Assembly: GCA_963707575.1 (NCBI GenBank)
Contig: OY970171.1
Location: forward strand, 2,604,001 to 2,668,000
Origin: Gaiellasilicea sp963707575
GTDB lineage: Bacteria > Actinomycetota > Thermoleophilia > Gaiellales > Gaiellaceae
Length of the DNA stretch: 64,000 nt
Reading direction: 5' to 3'
A model generated the notes under the pieces. It worked only from the letters and a program-made list of their open reading frames with translations, made no database searches and was not told the origin of the DNA. Both the position numbers and the translations under genes were made by a program. Positions 50,118 through 58,680 of the stretch are shown one piece after another. How positions within the stretch are numbered: the stretch's first letter is position 1; each line of letters begins with the position of its first letter.

Positions 50118-51815
50118 TCACGTCGCGTGGGGGAGGAGGACAGCGCCTTCGGAGGCGGAGCCGACGAGTGCTCGGTAGCGCGCGAAGACCCCGCCGGCAT
50201 ACCGGAGCGGTGGCGGTTGCCAGTCGGCGAGACGCTCCGCGAGCTCGTCGTCTCCAAGGGCGACGGCGAGCGTCTCCGCATCGACGTCGATCGTGATCGT
50301 GTCGCCGTCCCGCACGACCGCGAGCGGCCCACCGCGCGCGGCCTCGGGCGCGACGTGCCCCACCATCAGGCCGCGCGTGGCACCCGAGAAGCGCCCGTCC
50401 GTGACGAGCGCGACCGACTCGCCCAGCCCCGCGCCGACCACCGACGCGGTCACGCTCAGCATCTCCCTCATCCCCGGCCCGCCGGCGGGGCCTTCGTACC
50501 GGACGACGAGCACGTCGCCCGCCTGGACATGGCCGGATCGCACGGCGTCGGTGCATGCCTCCTCGCTCTCGAACACGCGCGCGGGACCCGTGTGCACGCG
50601 GCGCTCTGTCCCGGCGAGCTTGACGAGGCTTCCGTCGGGCGCGAGGTTGCCGCTCAGTGCGTAGAGAGCCCCGCTCGGCTTGAACGGCTGCTCGAGCGGC
50701 AGGAGCACCTCCCCGTCCGGCGCGGGCGCGCCCGCAGTCGACTCCGCGAGCGTCGGCCCCGCGACCGTCGGCGCCGAGCCGTCGACGTGGCCGCCTCGCA
50801 CGAGCTCCTGGATCAACGCAGCGGTGCCGCCGACGCGGTGGAAGTCCTCCGCCATGAAGCGGCCCGAAGGGGCGAGACTCGCCAGCACCGGTGTCCGGCC
50901 TGCGACCCCCGCGAGATCCGCGAGCGACAGCGGCGAGCCCGCCTCGCGGGCAATCGCGAGCAGGTGCAGGATCCCGTTGGTCGAGCCTCCGCTTCCGACG
51001 ATCCCGGCCATCGCGTTCACGAGCGCCCGGCGGTCGAGGAATCGCCGCGCAGTGATCCCCTGCTCGACGAGCTGCACGGCGAGGGTTCCCGCGTGCGCCG
51101 CCGCCTTATCCTTCGCATCGCGCTCGTCGGCGGGGATCAGCCCGTCTCCGATCCGAGCCATGCCCAGGCAGTCGAGCGCAACGGCCATCGTGTTGGCGGT
51201 GAAGTGGCCCGCGCAGGTGCCGGCGCCCGGACACGCGTGCTGCTCGAGCTCGTCGAGGTCGGCCCGCGGCATCAGCCCACGTTCCTCGGCGCCGACGGCC
51301 TCCCAGACGTCCTGGATCGTGACGTCGCGTTCGCGCCAACGGCCGGCGCGCGTCGGCCCTCCGTAGAGAACGACGGCCGGCTTGTCGACCCGGGCCAGTG
51401 CCATCAACGCGGCCGGGGTGGTCTTGTCGCAGCCCACCAGGCAGACGAGACCGTCGAAGTCGTGCGCGTGCACCATCAGCTCGATCGAGTCGGCGATCAC
51501 CTCGCGAGAGATCAGCGAGGCGCGCATCCCCGGCGTCGCCTGCGACTGGTTGTCCGAGACGGCAATCGTGTTGAAGCCGAGCGCGACGCCGCCTGCAGCG
51601 GTCACGCCCTCGCTTACCCGGTCGGCGAGATCGCGCAGATTCAGGTTGCACGGCATCGTGCCCGTCCAGGTGGAGGCCACGCCGATGATCGGGCCTCCGA
51701 GGCGCGCCGGGTCGATCCCCATCGCGCGGAAGTGGGCCCGCGCAGGGGCGCGCTCGGCGGCGGCGGCCAGCCCGGCCCGCGCCCGTCGGCGAAGCGCCTC
51801 CTGTTCCCCTGCCAC
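50118..51815 (-). CDS. IlvD/Edd-family dehydratase (dihydroxy-acid or sugar-acid dehydratase)
   Basis: 565 residues. Iron-sulfur ligands Cys56 (TMPCNLNL), Cys129 (VGCDKTTP) and Cys201 (CPGAGTCAGHFTANTM), the spacing of a [2Fe-2S] IlvD enzyme; GSGGSTNGILHLLAIA and VTDGRFSGATRGLMVGHVAP are also typical. It may be valine/isoleucine dihydroxy-acid dehydratase. But no ilv genes adjoin, whereas a sugar dehydrogenase and a lactonase do, so aldonate (gluconate-type) dehydratase is a fair alternative. Confidence 0.88.
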   Translation of the reverse strand: MAGEQEALRRRARAGLAAAAERAPARAHFRAMGIDPARLGGPIIGVASTWTGTMPCNLNLRDLADRVSEGVTAAGGVALGFNTIAVSDNQSQATPGMRASLISREVIADSIELMVHAHDFDGLVCLVGCDKTTPAALMALARVDKPAVVLYGGPTRAGRWRERDVTIQDVWEAVGAEERGLMPRADLDELEQHACPGAGTCAGHFTANTMAVALDCLGMARIGDGLIPADERDAKDKAAAHAGTLAVQLVEQGITARRFLDRRALVNAMAGIVGSGGSTNGILHLLAIAREAGSPLSLADLAGVAGRTPVLASLAPSGRFMAEDFHRVGGTAALIQELVRGGHVDGSAPTVAGPTLAESTAGAPAPDGEVLLPLEQPFKPSGALYALSGNLAPDGSLVKLAGTERRVHTGPARVFESEEACTDAVRSGHVQAGDVLVVRYEGPAGGPGMREMLSVTASVVGAGLGESVALVTDGRFSGATRGLMVGHVAPEAARGGPLAVVRDGDTITIDVDAETLAVALGDDELAERLADWQPPPLRYAGGVFARYRALVGSASEGAVLLPHAT

Positions 51816-52024
51816 GACGCGACTGTACGCCTGACTGCGCGGCTCTGTGCCGCGTCGATCCGCGGCGGTCTCACCGGCCTCACGAAAGACGGGTGCTAGC
51901 CGTACTGTGTCGGGCGGTTTGGGCTGCGACGCTGGTCTCGACGTTCGCAGAAGGCGCCCGCTTCGCTTCGCGGTGGCAGATGCGTAGCACCACCAATCAC
52001 CTCGAATCGAAGGAGCACCAGAAC

Positions 52025-52747
52025 ATGACCTCCCCGCACGCCGTCTTCCCGCTTCGACTGACCGGCGAGCTCGATCCCGACGTGGGACGCTGGAAGTGGC
52101 TTTTCAAGTGGCTGCTCGCCATCCCGCACTTCGTCGTTCTCTTCTTCCTCTGGATCGGCTTCGTGCTCTCGACCGTCGTCGCGGGCTTCGCGATCCTCTT
52201 CACGGGCCGCTACCCCCGCGGGATCTTCGACTTCAACGCCGGCGTCCTCCGCTGGTCGTGGCGCGTCGGCTTCTACACCTACAGCGCCCTCGGCACCGAC
52301 AAGTACCCGCCCTTCTCCCTTGCCGACGACCCGGCGTACCCGGCCAGACTCGAAGTCGAGTACCCCGAGCGGCTCTCGCGCGGGCTCGTCCTCGTCAAGT
52401 GGTGGCTGCTCGCGATCCCGCACTACCTGATCGTCGCGATCTTCACGGGCGGGGCTTGGTCTGCCTGGTCGGATGATGGCGACGGCTTCCTCTATGCGTC
52501 CGCCGGTGGCCTGATCGGGCTGCTCGTGCTCTTCGCCGGGCTCTCCCTGCTCTTCACGAGTCGTTACCCCCGGCCGCTCTACGACTTCGTCCTCGGCCTG
52601 AACCGCTGGGTCTTCCGAGTCGTCGCCTACGCGGGTCTCATGACGGACACCTACCCGCCGTTTCGGCTCGATGCCGGAAGCACCGAGCCCCCTGCGGCGA
52701 CGGGGACCGACACCGCCGTGTCACCCGCTCCGGTGCCGACCGCCTAG
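52025..52747 (+). CDS. DUF4389 membrane protein
   Basis: 240 residues from ATG 52025. Two DUF4389 repeats, each with amphipathic entry, two helices and the conserved FTGRYPRGIFDF and FTSRYPRPLYDF signature; GVLRWSWRVGFYTYSALGTD and GLNRWVFRVVAYAGLMTDTY follow them. Typical of high-GC Actinobacteria. Function unknown; proposed lipid-exposed membrane anchor. The C-terminus is Ala/Pro/Thr-rich and disordered. Confidence 0.88.
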   Translation: MTSPHAVFPLRLTGELDPDVGRWKWLFKWLLAIPHFVVLFFLWIGFVLSTVVAGFAILFTGRYPRGIFDFNAGVLRWSWRVGFYTYSALGTDKYPPFSLADDPAYPARLEVEYPERLSRGLVLVKWWLLAIPHYLIVAIFTGGAWSAWSDDGDGFLYASAGGLIGLLVLFAGLSLLFTSRYPRPLYDFVLGLNRWVFRVVAYAGLMTDTYPPFRLDAGSTEPPAATGTDTAVSPAPVPTA

Positions 52748-52794
52748 CGCACCGAGGGCCCGCCTGCGCTAGTGGGCGGGCCTCCGGGCGCTCG

Positions 52795-53229
52795 TCAGCG
52801 TTTCCGCTTCTTGCGTCCGCTCGTGCTCTTGCGGGCAGGCCCGGCGGGCGGTTGCACCGCATTGAGCTTGCGGCGGGCCGCGCGGTTCGGGGGCTCTGGC
52901 ACGTCGGCCTGCTGGCCGGCGGCCTGCAGGTATGCGCGGCGCTCGCCCGGCGTCAGGCGGGCCAGCGCCCGCTGCGCCGCTTCAGGTGTCGTGGGTGTGC
53001 CGAACCGCTGGAGCTTTCGCATCGCGCTCGCGAGCTCCGGGTTCTCCCGTTCGAGCGCGGCGTTCGACATGCGTGCGAACAGCCCCTTCAGGAACGGCAC
53101 CTTCGCGAGGCCGACGACGATCGGACGCAGGTAGCGCCCGCCGGCGACTCGCCCGAGGAGAAGCAGCAGGCCGAAAAGCACGAGCAGCGTGCCCAGCACG
53201 ATGAGTGGGGTCCAGATGAACCAGTTCAC
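52795..53229 (-). CDS. Hypothetical membrane-anchored protein, basic C-terminus
   Basis: 144 residues. One N-terminal membrane helix (PLIVLGTLLVLFGLLLLLGR), then a charged helical body (ALERENPELASAMRKLQRFG, LARLTPGERRAYLQAAGQQ) and a very basic end (KSTSGRKKRKR). The body facing the cytoplasm could bind nucleic acid or lipid. Unknown family. Confidence 0.7.
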   Translation of the reverse strand: MNWFIWTPLIVLGTLLVLFGLLLLLGRVAGGRYLRPIVVGLAKVPFLKGLFARMSNAALERENPELASAMRKLQRFGTPTTPEAAQRALARLTPGERRAYLQAAGQQADVPEPPNRAARRKLNAVQPPAGPARKSTSGRKKRKR

Positions 53230-53313
53230 GGCCGGCCATCGTATCCGGCCGCGAAGACGCTACGGCCCGCCGAGAGAATCGGGGTCGCTCCTCTCGCCGC
53301 GGGGTTCGGCGAC

Positions 53314-53598
53314 CTAGTCGGTCATGCGGAACGCGACCTCGTACTTCGCGACCGATGTCCGTTTGCCCGGTGTGTCTCCGGTCGGCATCGCGCTCAGTGC
53401 TGCGTCGCCGCGCCGGTAGTCGTCCTCGTTCTCGAAGAAGACGACGACGAGCGACTTCTCGCCGTCCGGGTCGTGGAGCACGACGATCTCCTTGGCAGGA
53501 ACGTCCGCCGGCCGTTCGCTGCCCTCCATCTCGCGTTTCATCTCTGCCATCCGATCGCTGCTGACGCCATCGAAGGTCACGACTCGTGCCAGCGCCAT
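53314..53598 (-). CDS. Small ABM/Dabb-like stress protein
   Basis: 94 residues, ATG 53598: MALARVVTFDGVSSDRMAEM, VPAKEIVVLHDPDGEKSLVV, VFFENEDDYRRGDAALSAMP. The alternating strands and helices fit a ferredoxin-like alpha/beta barrel of the antibiotic-monooxygenase/stress-responsive type. Common in Actinobacteria; the ligand is unknown. Confidence 0.72.
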   Translation of the reverse strand: MALARVVTFDGVSSDRMAEMKREMEGSERPADVPAKEIVVLHDPDGEKSLVVVFFENEDDYRRGDAALSAMPTGDTPGKRTSVAKYEVAFRMTD

Positions 53599-53672
53599 GA
53601 GAGGCCTCCTTGTCGAGAGTTCGACCGACTCTAAACCCTCACTCACAGTCGGCGATCGGTGCTTCCTCGCTC

Positions 53673-54425
53673 TCAGCGCTGGACGATCACCTTTCCGGTC
53701 ATCTGGGGATGGAGCGCACAGAGATAGGTGTACGTGCCCGCGCGGGTGAACTTGCGGCTGTAGCCGGCGCCGCGGCCGAGCAGCTTCGAGTCGAAGGACC
53801 CGTTCGGGGCAGTCGCGGTGTGCTGGGCGGGATCCTGGTTGCGCCAGCGCACCGTCGCGCCGACCTTGGCTCGCAGGAGTGCCGGCTTGAAGGCGAAGTT
53901 CTTGATCGCGACCGTGTTGGTCCGAGCCTTGGGTGGGGCCACGAGGGGAGCGTCGGCGCGCACGATGAGCGTGCCCACCATGCCCCTGTCGTCGTGATGG
54001 CTCACGAAGCACTCGATTTCGTAGACGCCTGGCTCGAGGTCGAGCGTCAGCCTCGCGGATTCGCCGGGCTCGAGGCGGTCGGTCTCGAGCTCCTGGTCGT
54101 CGTCGTCCCGGTCGCGGTGCTCGCCCGCGGCTTCGATCTCGAAGCCGTGCTCGGCCTTCCCCCTGTTCCTGATCACCAGCGTGACCCGTCCCGGCCGGAT
54201 GGCCTTTGCCTCGAGACCGATGCTCCACTCGCCGAGAGCGACCTCGAGCCCTCCCGATCTGGGGTCGACCGCCACCTTCCCGGCGGTACCCGCAGGGGCT
54301 GCCTGCGTGCTCGGCCCGGCGGTGGGCGCGGCGCCGACGGCGCTCGCCGCGGCCACGGCGACCGTCGTCGCAAGGGTAGCCGCGAGGATCGCTCCCTTCG
54401 TCTTCCTGTTCGTCCCGTCGATCAT
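53673..54425 (-). CDS. Secreted protein with two cupredoxin domains
   Basis: 250 residues: signal peptide (residues about 1-32), cupredoxin 1 with GKAEHGFEIEA and IECFVSHHDDRGMVG (His, Cys, His, Met set; a polar insert HRDRDDDDQELET), and cupredoxin 2 with PAQHTATAPNG and YLCALHPQMTGKV (His, Cys, His, Met set). Both type 1 copper sites look complete. A two-site exported electron carrier or copper buffer. Confidence 0.88.
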   Translation of the reverse strand: MIDGTNRKTKGAILAATLATTVAVAAASAVGAAPTAGPSTQAAPAGTAGKVAVDPRSGGLEVALGEWSIGLEAKAIRPGRVTLVIRNRGKAEHGFEIEAAGEHRDRDDDDQELETDRLEPGESARLTLDLEPGVYEIECFVSHHDDRGMVGTLIVRADAPLVAPPKARTNTVAIKNFAFKPALLRAKVGATVRWRNQDPAQHTATAPNGSFDSKLLGRGAGYSRKFTRAGTYTYLCALHPQMTGKVIVQR

Positions 54426-54533
54426 TCTCTGCTCCTTGGGCGTTGGTCTCGACGTTGTAGACCGGGCCGGTTAAGGAGCAGGTAAAGCGCGGGCCAAGAG
54501 TGGGTGCGACCCGGAATCGTCGCGAGCCGCCGC

Positions 54534-54564
54534 CGCGGACGGCCCCGGCGTGGGGCCGTCCGCG
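54534..54564 (-). terminator. Terminator hairpin downstream of the tail-tube-like gene
   Basis: CCGCGGACGGCCCC-like left arm (54534-54546), loop GGCGT, perfect complement 54552-54564, stem 13 bp; directly after the stop of the gene on the minus strand. Confidence 0.7.
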
Positions 54565-54574
54565 AGCGGCCGGG

Positions 54575-55114
54575 TCAGACCGAGACGCGCTGCATGAACG
54601 TGCAGACGAACGTGACGGTTTCCATCAACACCTGTCCGGCACCCGAGCTCTCGCCCGAGATCTCCAGCTTCGAGGGCCACGCGTCCGTCAGGTGGTAGCG
54701 CGCCACGGGGTCGCCCTTCCTGTTGTAGGCAGTCACCGAGACGCTCTTGGTCGCGGCTCCCATGTCGCCGAGCATCACCAGCTCGTGCCAGGCGGCGATC
54801 TCGATGTTCCGGGTCATGCCCCGCTTCAGCGTGATCGACGGCGGCGTGCGCTTGCCGGGCAACCTCAGCTGGAAGTCCTCGCCCTTCGTCACGAGGGAGA
54901 GGTCGGCCGTCTCCACTCCGGATGCGATCGTCTCCAGCTCCTGGAAGATCGCGAGCGAGTGTCCGTCGATCGTGAGCTCGAACCGGGCGGCGGTCAGCCC
55001 GGACGAGTCCGGTGCCGCCGCGGCGCCCGCGGGGCCTGAGGCCCACGTCCCGAGAGCGGCGGCGATCAGGATTCCGGCGCCGAGGAGCACGGCGAGCAGC
55101 TTGCGTGACTTCAT
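54575..55114 (-). CDS. Exported phage-tail-tube-like (T4 gp19/TIGR02241-type) domain protein
   Basis: 179 residues. The N-terminal export signal or membrane anchor is KSRKLLAVLLGAGILIAAAL. The body fits the contractile-tail tube protein family: ARFELTIDGHSLAIFQELET, then LPGKRTPPSITLKRGMTRNI (the P-G-x-x-x-x-x-I-T-L-K-R-G hallmark), AYNRKGDPVARYHLTDAWPS and METVTFVCTFMQRVSV. Phage and eCIS tube proteins have no signal peptide. No sheath, baseplate, spike or ATPase gene lies within 30 kb on either side. It may be a domesticated, surface-exported tube fold. An ordinary remnant is possible but the gene is intact. Confidence 0.78.
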   Translation of the reverse strand: MKSRKLLAVLLGAGILIAAALGTWASGPAGAAAAPDSSGLTAARFELTIDGHSLAIFQELETIASGVETADLSLVTKGEDFQLRLPGKRTPPSITLKRGMTRNIEIAAWHELVMLGDMGAATKSVSVTAYNRKGDPVARYHLTDAWPSKLEISGESSGAGQVLMETVTFVCTFMQRVSV

Positions 55115-55208
55115 TCCTGCCTCCTCACTACGTCGTTCCGCTGACCGTAGGGGCGCCTCGGAGGCTCTGCAATCACCCGTCTATGCGCTCGTGGAAGCGT
55201 CCCACAGA

Positions 55209-55242
55209 GACGAAAAGGCCCGCAAGCGCGGGCCTTTTCGTC
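55209..55242. terminator. Strong bidirectional terminator
   Basis: GACGAAAAGGCCCGC (55209-55223), loop AAGC, perfect complement (55228-55242); the AAAA/TTTT ends give a T-tract on either strand. Between the tail-tube-like gene and the 54-aa gene. Confidence 0.92.
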
Positions 55243-55268
55243 GACTGAGTAGTGAAATCCGGGAGCTG

Positions 55269-55433
55269 CTACGGCCGCTCGTCGGGATCGGCCGGCGCCG
55301 AGGTGCTGATCGGCTCGACCGGTGCGGGCGGCACCTCGTCGATGGCGAGGTCGTCGACCGCAACGTCCGACTGGGAGTCCTGAGCGTCGGAGCCGCCGGA
55401 GAACATCGCCTTGATCTTGTCCATGAGTGACAT
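55269..55433 (-). CDS. Small acidic protein, 54 aa
   Basis: Below the usual length cut-off but well supported: ATG 55433 with AAGGAGC about 6 nt before it, and a terminator just after. MSLMDKIKAMFSGGSDAQDS begins with a short amphipathic helix, like the small helix-led actinobacterial proteins sometimes listed as antitoxins. The rest is acidic and Pro/Ala-rich (VDDLAIDEVPPAPVEPISTS). Function unknown. Confidence 0.6.
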   Translation of the reverse strand: MSLMDKIKAMFSGGSDAQDSQSDVAVDDLAIDEVPPAPVEPISTSAPADPDERP

Positions 55434-55536
55434 GGGTGCTCCTTCCAGAGCGAGGGAGAAACGATCCTACTCACGGGCTCGGGCCCCCGCCGCAACGGAG
55501 GCCCGGCCTGCATCTATGCGCGGAACGCGGTCGTAG

Positions 55537-55872
55537 TCAAGAGCGGCGGACGACGAGCGTCGCCTGCATGCCGCGCGCGCGGTGATCTGCGAGCGAGCAC
55601 CAGAGGCGGAACCGACCCGGCAGGAAGCGCGCTTCGAGCTCGCCGACCGAGCCCGGCCGGACCTTGCCGATCCGGTACGTGCGCGTGCCGCCGGTGCGGC
55701 GCAGGCGCAGGTCGTGCTCGTCCTCGCCGTAGTTCGCGAGCTCCACGATCGCCGGGCCGGCCCTGATCGACTGGCGCGAGAGCGAGTAGCGGAACTCGTC
55801 CGCGCCGACCTGGAGCCTGGCCGGAGCCGGCGCGACCGTCACGGCCACCGCGGCGACGAGCGCGGCGATCAC
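55537..55872 (-). CDS. Cupredoxin-like exported protein coupled to DUF1501
   Basis: 111 residues, GTG 55872 overlapping the DUF1501 stop (GTGA). Hydrophobic leader VIAALVAAVAVTVAPAPARL, then a cupredoxin fold with His53 (DEHDLR), Cys92 (LWCSLADH), His97 and Met102 (RGM): a full type 1 copper set. Last gene of the DUF1800-DUF1501 unit, and so possibly its electron carrier. Confidence 0.8.
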   Translation of the reverse strand: MIAALVAAVAVTVAPAPARLQVGADEFRYSLSRQSIRAGPAIVELANYGEDEHDLRLRRTGGTRTYRIGKVRPGSVGELEARFLPGRFRLWCSLADHRARGMQATLVVRRS

Positions 55873-57254
55873 TTCAGGATCTGCGGCCGCTTGAACGAGC
55901 GCGCCGACGGGATGATCGCCTCGGCGTCGGCGCCGAGCCAGTCCTCCAGGAGCGCCGAGTAGAGCCCGCGGAAGTCCGATGTCGCGCGGAGGTTGCCGTG
56001 GTCGTCGAGGCTCGCGAGGCCCGGGAACTCCCCGATCATCGAGCCGTGGACGCGGCTGCCGACGAGGAACCCGATCCCGGCGGCGCCGTGGTCGGTGCCG
56101 TTGGAGCCGTTCTCCTTCGCGCGCCGCCCGAACTCCGACCACACGTGCACGAGCACCCGGTCGGCGAGCCCGCGCGCCTCGAGGTCGCGCTGGAAGGCGA
56201 GCAGGCTCTCCGCGGTGAGCTTCAGCCCGTCCGCGAGCTCGCCCGGCTGGTCGTCGTGGGTGTCGTACATCCCGGGTGCTGTCAGCGCCACTGCCCGGAC
56301 GGGCAGGCCGGCGCCCAGCATCGCGGCGAGTCCGGAGAGCCGCCGCGGGAAGTCCTCGTCCTCCGAGCTCGGGTACGCGACCGGGCTCGTGAAGCCGGGC
56401 TTGTCGTCCTTCGGCTTGAAGGGCAGGAGCTGCCTGCGCAGCTGGGCCGCCTGGCGGGCGGCGGCCGTCGCCTGCCCGAGCGCGGCGTCGCCGCCGGTCG
56501 GCAGGGCGCCGAGCGAGCCCATCGCCTCGAGCATGCGCTGCTCGACGTCACCCCAGACGTTGCGCGTCCAGAAGTCGTAGCGATCCGGGCCGTCGATCGA
56601 CGCCACGGGCACGCGGGCAGTGGCGAGCGCCGGTTGGAGTCGGGACTCGAGCGACAAGCCCTGGAGCGGGTTGTCCGGCGAGCCGACGCGGTCGAGCCAC
56701 CGGCCGAGCCACCCCGTGCGCAAGCTCTCGCTCGTCGCGCCGACCTCCCAGAAGTGGCGCGACGTGAAGTGCGACTGGTCAGGCCCGGTGTAGCCGACGC
56801 CGGGCAGGACGCTCACCTTGCCCTCGCCGTGGAGGGTGGCGAGCGCTGCGAGCGACGGGTGCCAGCGCAGCCGCTCGTCCTCCGCGAAGGCGGCGCCGGC
56901 CGAGGTGGGGAGGGCGAGCCTCGGGCGCAGGCGCCGGTAGAGCGGATCGCCGTCGGGATAGAGCATGGAGAGCGAGTCGGCGCCGCCGTCGAGGAAGACG
57001 GAGACGAGCACTCGCTGCGGGCCGGCCGCTGCTGCGGCGGCGATCCCTTCCTCGAGCGCGCGCGGCAGCATCGACTGTCCGCCGTAGATCGCGAGCGCGA
57101 GCCCGGCGCTGCGCGCGAGGAAACCACTGCGCGAGAGACCCGAACCGGCGGGAACGGGCATGCCGGGCTCGATCGCCGGCAGGCCCCGGCCGGCCTCGGC
57201 CAGGCCGCGGCGGACGAGGTCGGTGCGGGAGAAGTCGGAGCAGCAGCGCGCCAT
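55869..57254 (-). CDS. DUF1501 family secreted protein
   Basis: 461 residues from ATG 57254, which overlaps the DUF1800 stop (TGATG). A Tat-like leader SRSGFLARSAGLALAIYGG has the second Arg of the RR pair replaced. The body is the alkaline-phosphatase-superfamily-like DUF1501: LVSVFLDGGADSLSMLYPDG, GVGYTGPDQSHFTSRHFWEV, HVWSEFGRRAKENGSNGTDH and GAAGIGFLVGSRVHGSM. DUF1501 and DUF1800 always travel together; their joint function, perhaps a periplasmic hydrolase complex, is not settled. Confidence 0.92.
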   Translation of the reverse strand: MARCCSDFSRTDLVRRGLAEAGRGLPAIEPGMPVPAGSGLSRSGFLARSAGLALAIYGGQSMLPRALEEGIAAAAAAGPQRVLVSVFLDGGADSLSMLYPDGDPLYRRLRPRLALPTSAGAAFAEDERLRWHPSLAALATLHGEGKVSVLPGVGYTGPDQSHFTSRHFWEVGATSESLRTGWLGRWLDRVGSPDNPLQGLSLESRLQPALATARVPVASIDGPDRYDFWTRNVWGDVEQRMLEAMGSLGALPTGGDAALGQATAAARQAAQLRRQLLPFKPKDDKPGFTSPVAYPSSEDEDFPRRLSGLAAMLGAGLPVRAVALTAPGMYDTHDDQPGELADGLKLTAESLLAFQRDLEARGLADRVLVHVWSEFGRRAKENGSNGTDHGAAGIGFLVGSRVHGSMIGEFPGLASLDDHGNLRATSDFRGLYSALLEDWLGADAEAIIPSARSFKRPQILK

Positions 57255-58588
57255 CAGCTCGTCTGGAGGTCGGGGGACATGGCCACGAGCTGCCGGAGCG
57301 CGTTCGCGACGAGGACGGGATAGGAGCGCTTCTTCCAGCTCTGGTTCGCGTCGCCCATCGCCCGGCGGGCGAAAGCGAGCAGCGCTCTGCGCGTCTCGGG
57401 CCGGATCGTCGGGGAGCCCCAGAACGCGAGCGCGCTCTCCACGAGCGCCTCGGGCTGCGAGGGCACCGAGCCCGCCTGCTTGTCGGTCAGCGAGTACGGG
57501 CTCGTGACGTAGTTCGCGACCCACCACCTCCCGCGGAAGGTGGCCGTGTCGAGCCAGCGCTCGTCGTCCCAGCCGGCGACGTTCGGCGGCATGAAGAGCC
57601 GCTGCCCGGCCATGCCGGCGAGCCAGGCCCAGTCGTTCGAGTCGATCCCGCGTCCGACTCCGCGCAGCAGGCCGGCGGTGTAGACGGCGGGTGGCTTCAC
57701 CATGCGCGGGCCTGTGTAGAGCGCGGGGTGCATGAGGATTGCCTCCACCACCGGACGGACGGCGTGGCTCTTCCCGTACAGCTGCACGAGCGCTCGGCGG
57801 GTGGCGCCGTCGGGCGGCGTCGGCACGAAGTAGCCCCACAGCTTGTCGACGAAGAAGGCCGGGTGGCTTCGGTGGGCGAGGCAGAGCTTGACGGCGTCCT
57901 GCCAGTCGAAGGCGCCGCGCTTGCCGAAGATGCGCTTCCGGCCGGCGTCGTGGCGCTCGCGGTCGTAGTGGAAGTTGTGTGAGCCGACGCCGCTGCGCCA
58001 GTCGTTGTCCCAGCCGGTGAGCGCGCGGGCCTGCTCGCGGACGTCCCGCTCCGTGTAGCCGTTGCCGGCGCCGAGCGTGAAGAGCTCCATCAGCTCGCGG
58101 GCGTAGTTCTCGTTCGGCGACCACTTGGTGTTCTCGGTGCCCGAGAGCCAGAGGAGCATGGCCGGGTCCTTCGTGAGCTCGAGCAGCAGCGTGTCGAAGG
58201 AGCCCAGCGAAAGCCGGCGCAGCGTGGCGTTCTGTCTCAGCATCAGCTTCTGCGAGCCGACGCCGGCCAGCGAGGTGGCGAACCAGTCGTGCCAGACGAG
58301 GGTCATCCGCTCCACGAGCGGACGTGACGTGCGCACCATGCGGTCGAGCCACCAGAGATGGTCGTGACCCCAGGCGTCGGCCGGTGCGAGCGCGCGGCCC
58401 TTGGAGTCCCGCGCCGCCGGGCCCTTCAGGCGCTCGGCGCCGGGGCGGGTCAGCGAGTGGACGGCGGCTTCGAGGCCCTTCGCGGCGAGCCGCTCGGCTT
58501 CGCCCTTGCGCGGGCCGAAGCCCGCGCGCCACAGCAGGCGCTCGGCCTGCGCGCGCTTGAACGGTCCGGTGTAGGCGGCGGCGCCCAT
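57254..58588 (-). CDS. DUF1800 family protein
   Basis: 444 residues from ATG 58588. RLLWRAGFGPRKGEAERLAA, ERMTLVWHDWFATSLAGVG, NATLRRLSLGSFDTLLLELT, WSPNENYARELMELFTLGAG (the NENYARELMELFTLG family signature) and QRLFMPPNVAGWDDERWLDT. First gene of the DUF1800-DUF1501-cupredoxin operon. Function uncertain; the family is found in organisms with complex envelopes. Confidence 0.93.
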   Translation of the reverse strand: MGAAAYTGPFKRAQAERLLWRAGFGPRKGEAERLAAKGLEAAVHSLTRPGAERLKGPAARDSKGRALAPADAWGHDHLWWLDRMVRTSRPLVERMTLVWHDWFATSLAGVGSQKLMLRQNATLRRLSLGSFDTLLLELTKDPAMLLWLSGTENTKWSPNENYARELMELFTLGAGNGYTERDVREQARALTGWDNDWRSGVGSHNFHYDRERHDAGRKRIFGKRGAFDWQDAVKLCLAHRSHPAFFVDKLWGYFVPTPPDGATRRALVQLYGKSHAVRPVVEAILMHPALYTGPRMVKPPAVYTAGLLRGVGRGIDSNDWAWLAGMAGQRLFMPPNVAGWDDERWLDTATFRGRWWVANYVTSPYSLTDKQAGSVPSQPEALVESALAFWGSPTIRPETRRALLAFARRAMGDANQSWKKRSYPVLVANALRQLVAMSPDLQTS

Positions 58589-58644
58589 TCCCCGTTCAGA
58601 TATCGGCCGGAAGGCCCGCCTCCTTTATTCCGAACGGGTGAAGC

Positions 58645-58675
58645 CTGCGGGCCGCGCCACCGACGCGGCCCGCAG
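58645..58675 (-). terminator. Terminator hairpin beside the CBS-domain gene
   Basis: CTGCGGGCCGCG (58645-58656), 7-nt loop, exact complement (58664-58675), 5 bp beyond the stop of the CBS protein gene. Confidence 0.75.
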
Positions 58676-58680
58676 CGGCG

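Noticed and set aside
54575..55114. Part of a prophage or eCIS cluster
   Set aside because: No other tail, sheath, baseplate, capsid, portal, integrase or lysis gene is in the neighbourhood.
55869..58532. DUF1501 frame extended upstream to 58532
   Set aside because: The extra part lies over DUF1800 in a wrong frame and has no family similarity; the ATG at 57254 overlaps the DUF1800 stop.
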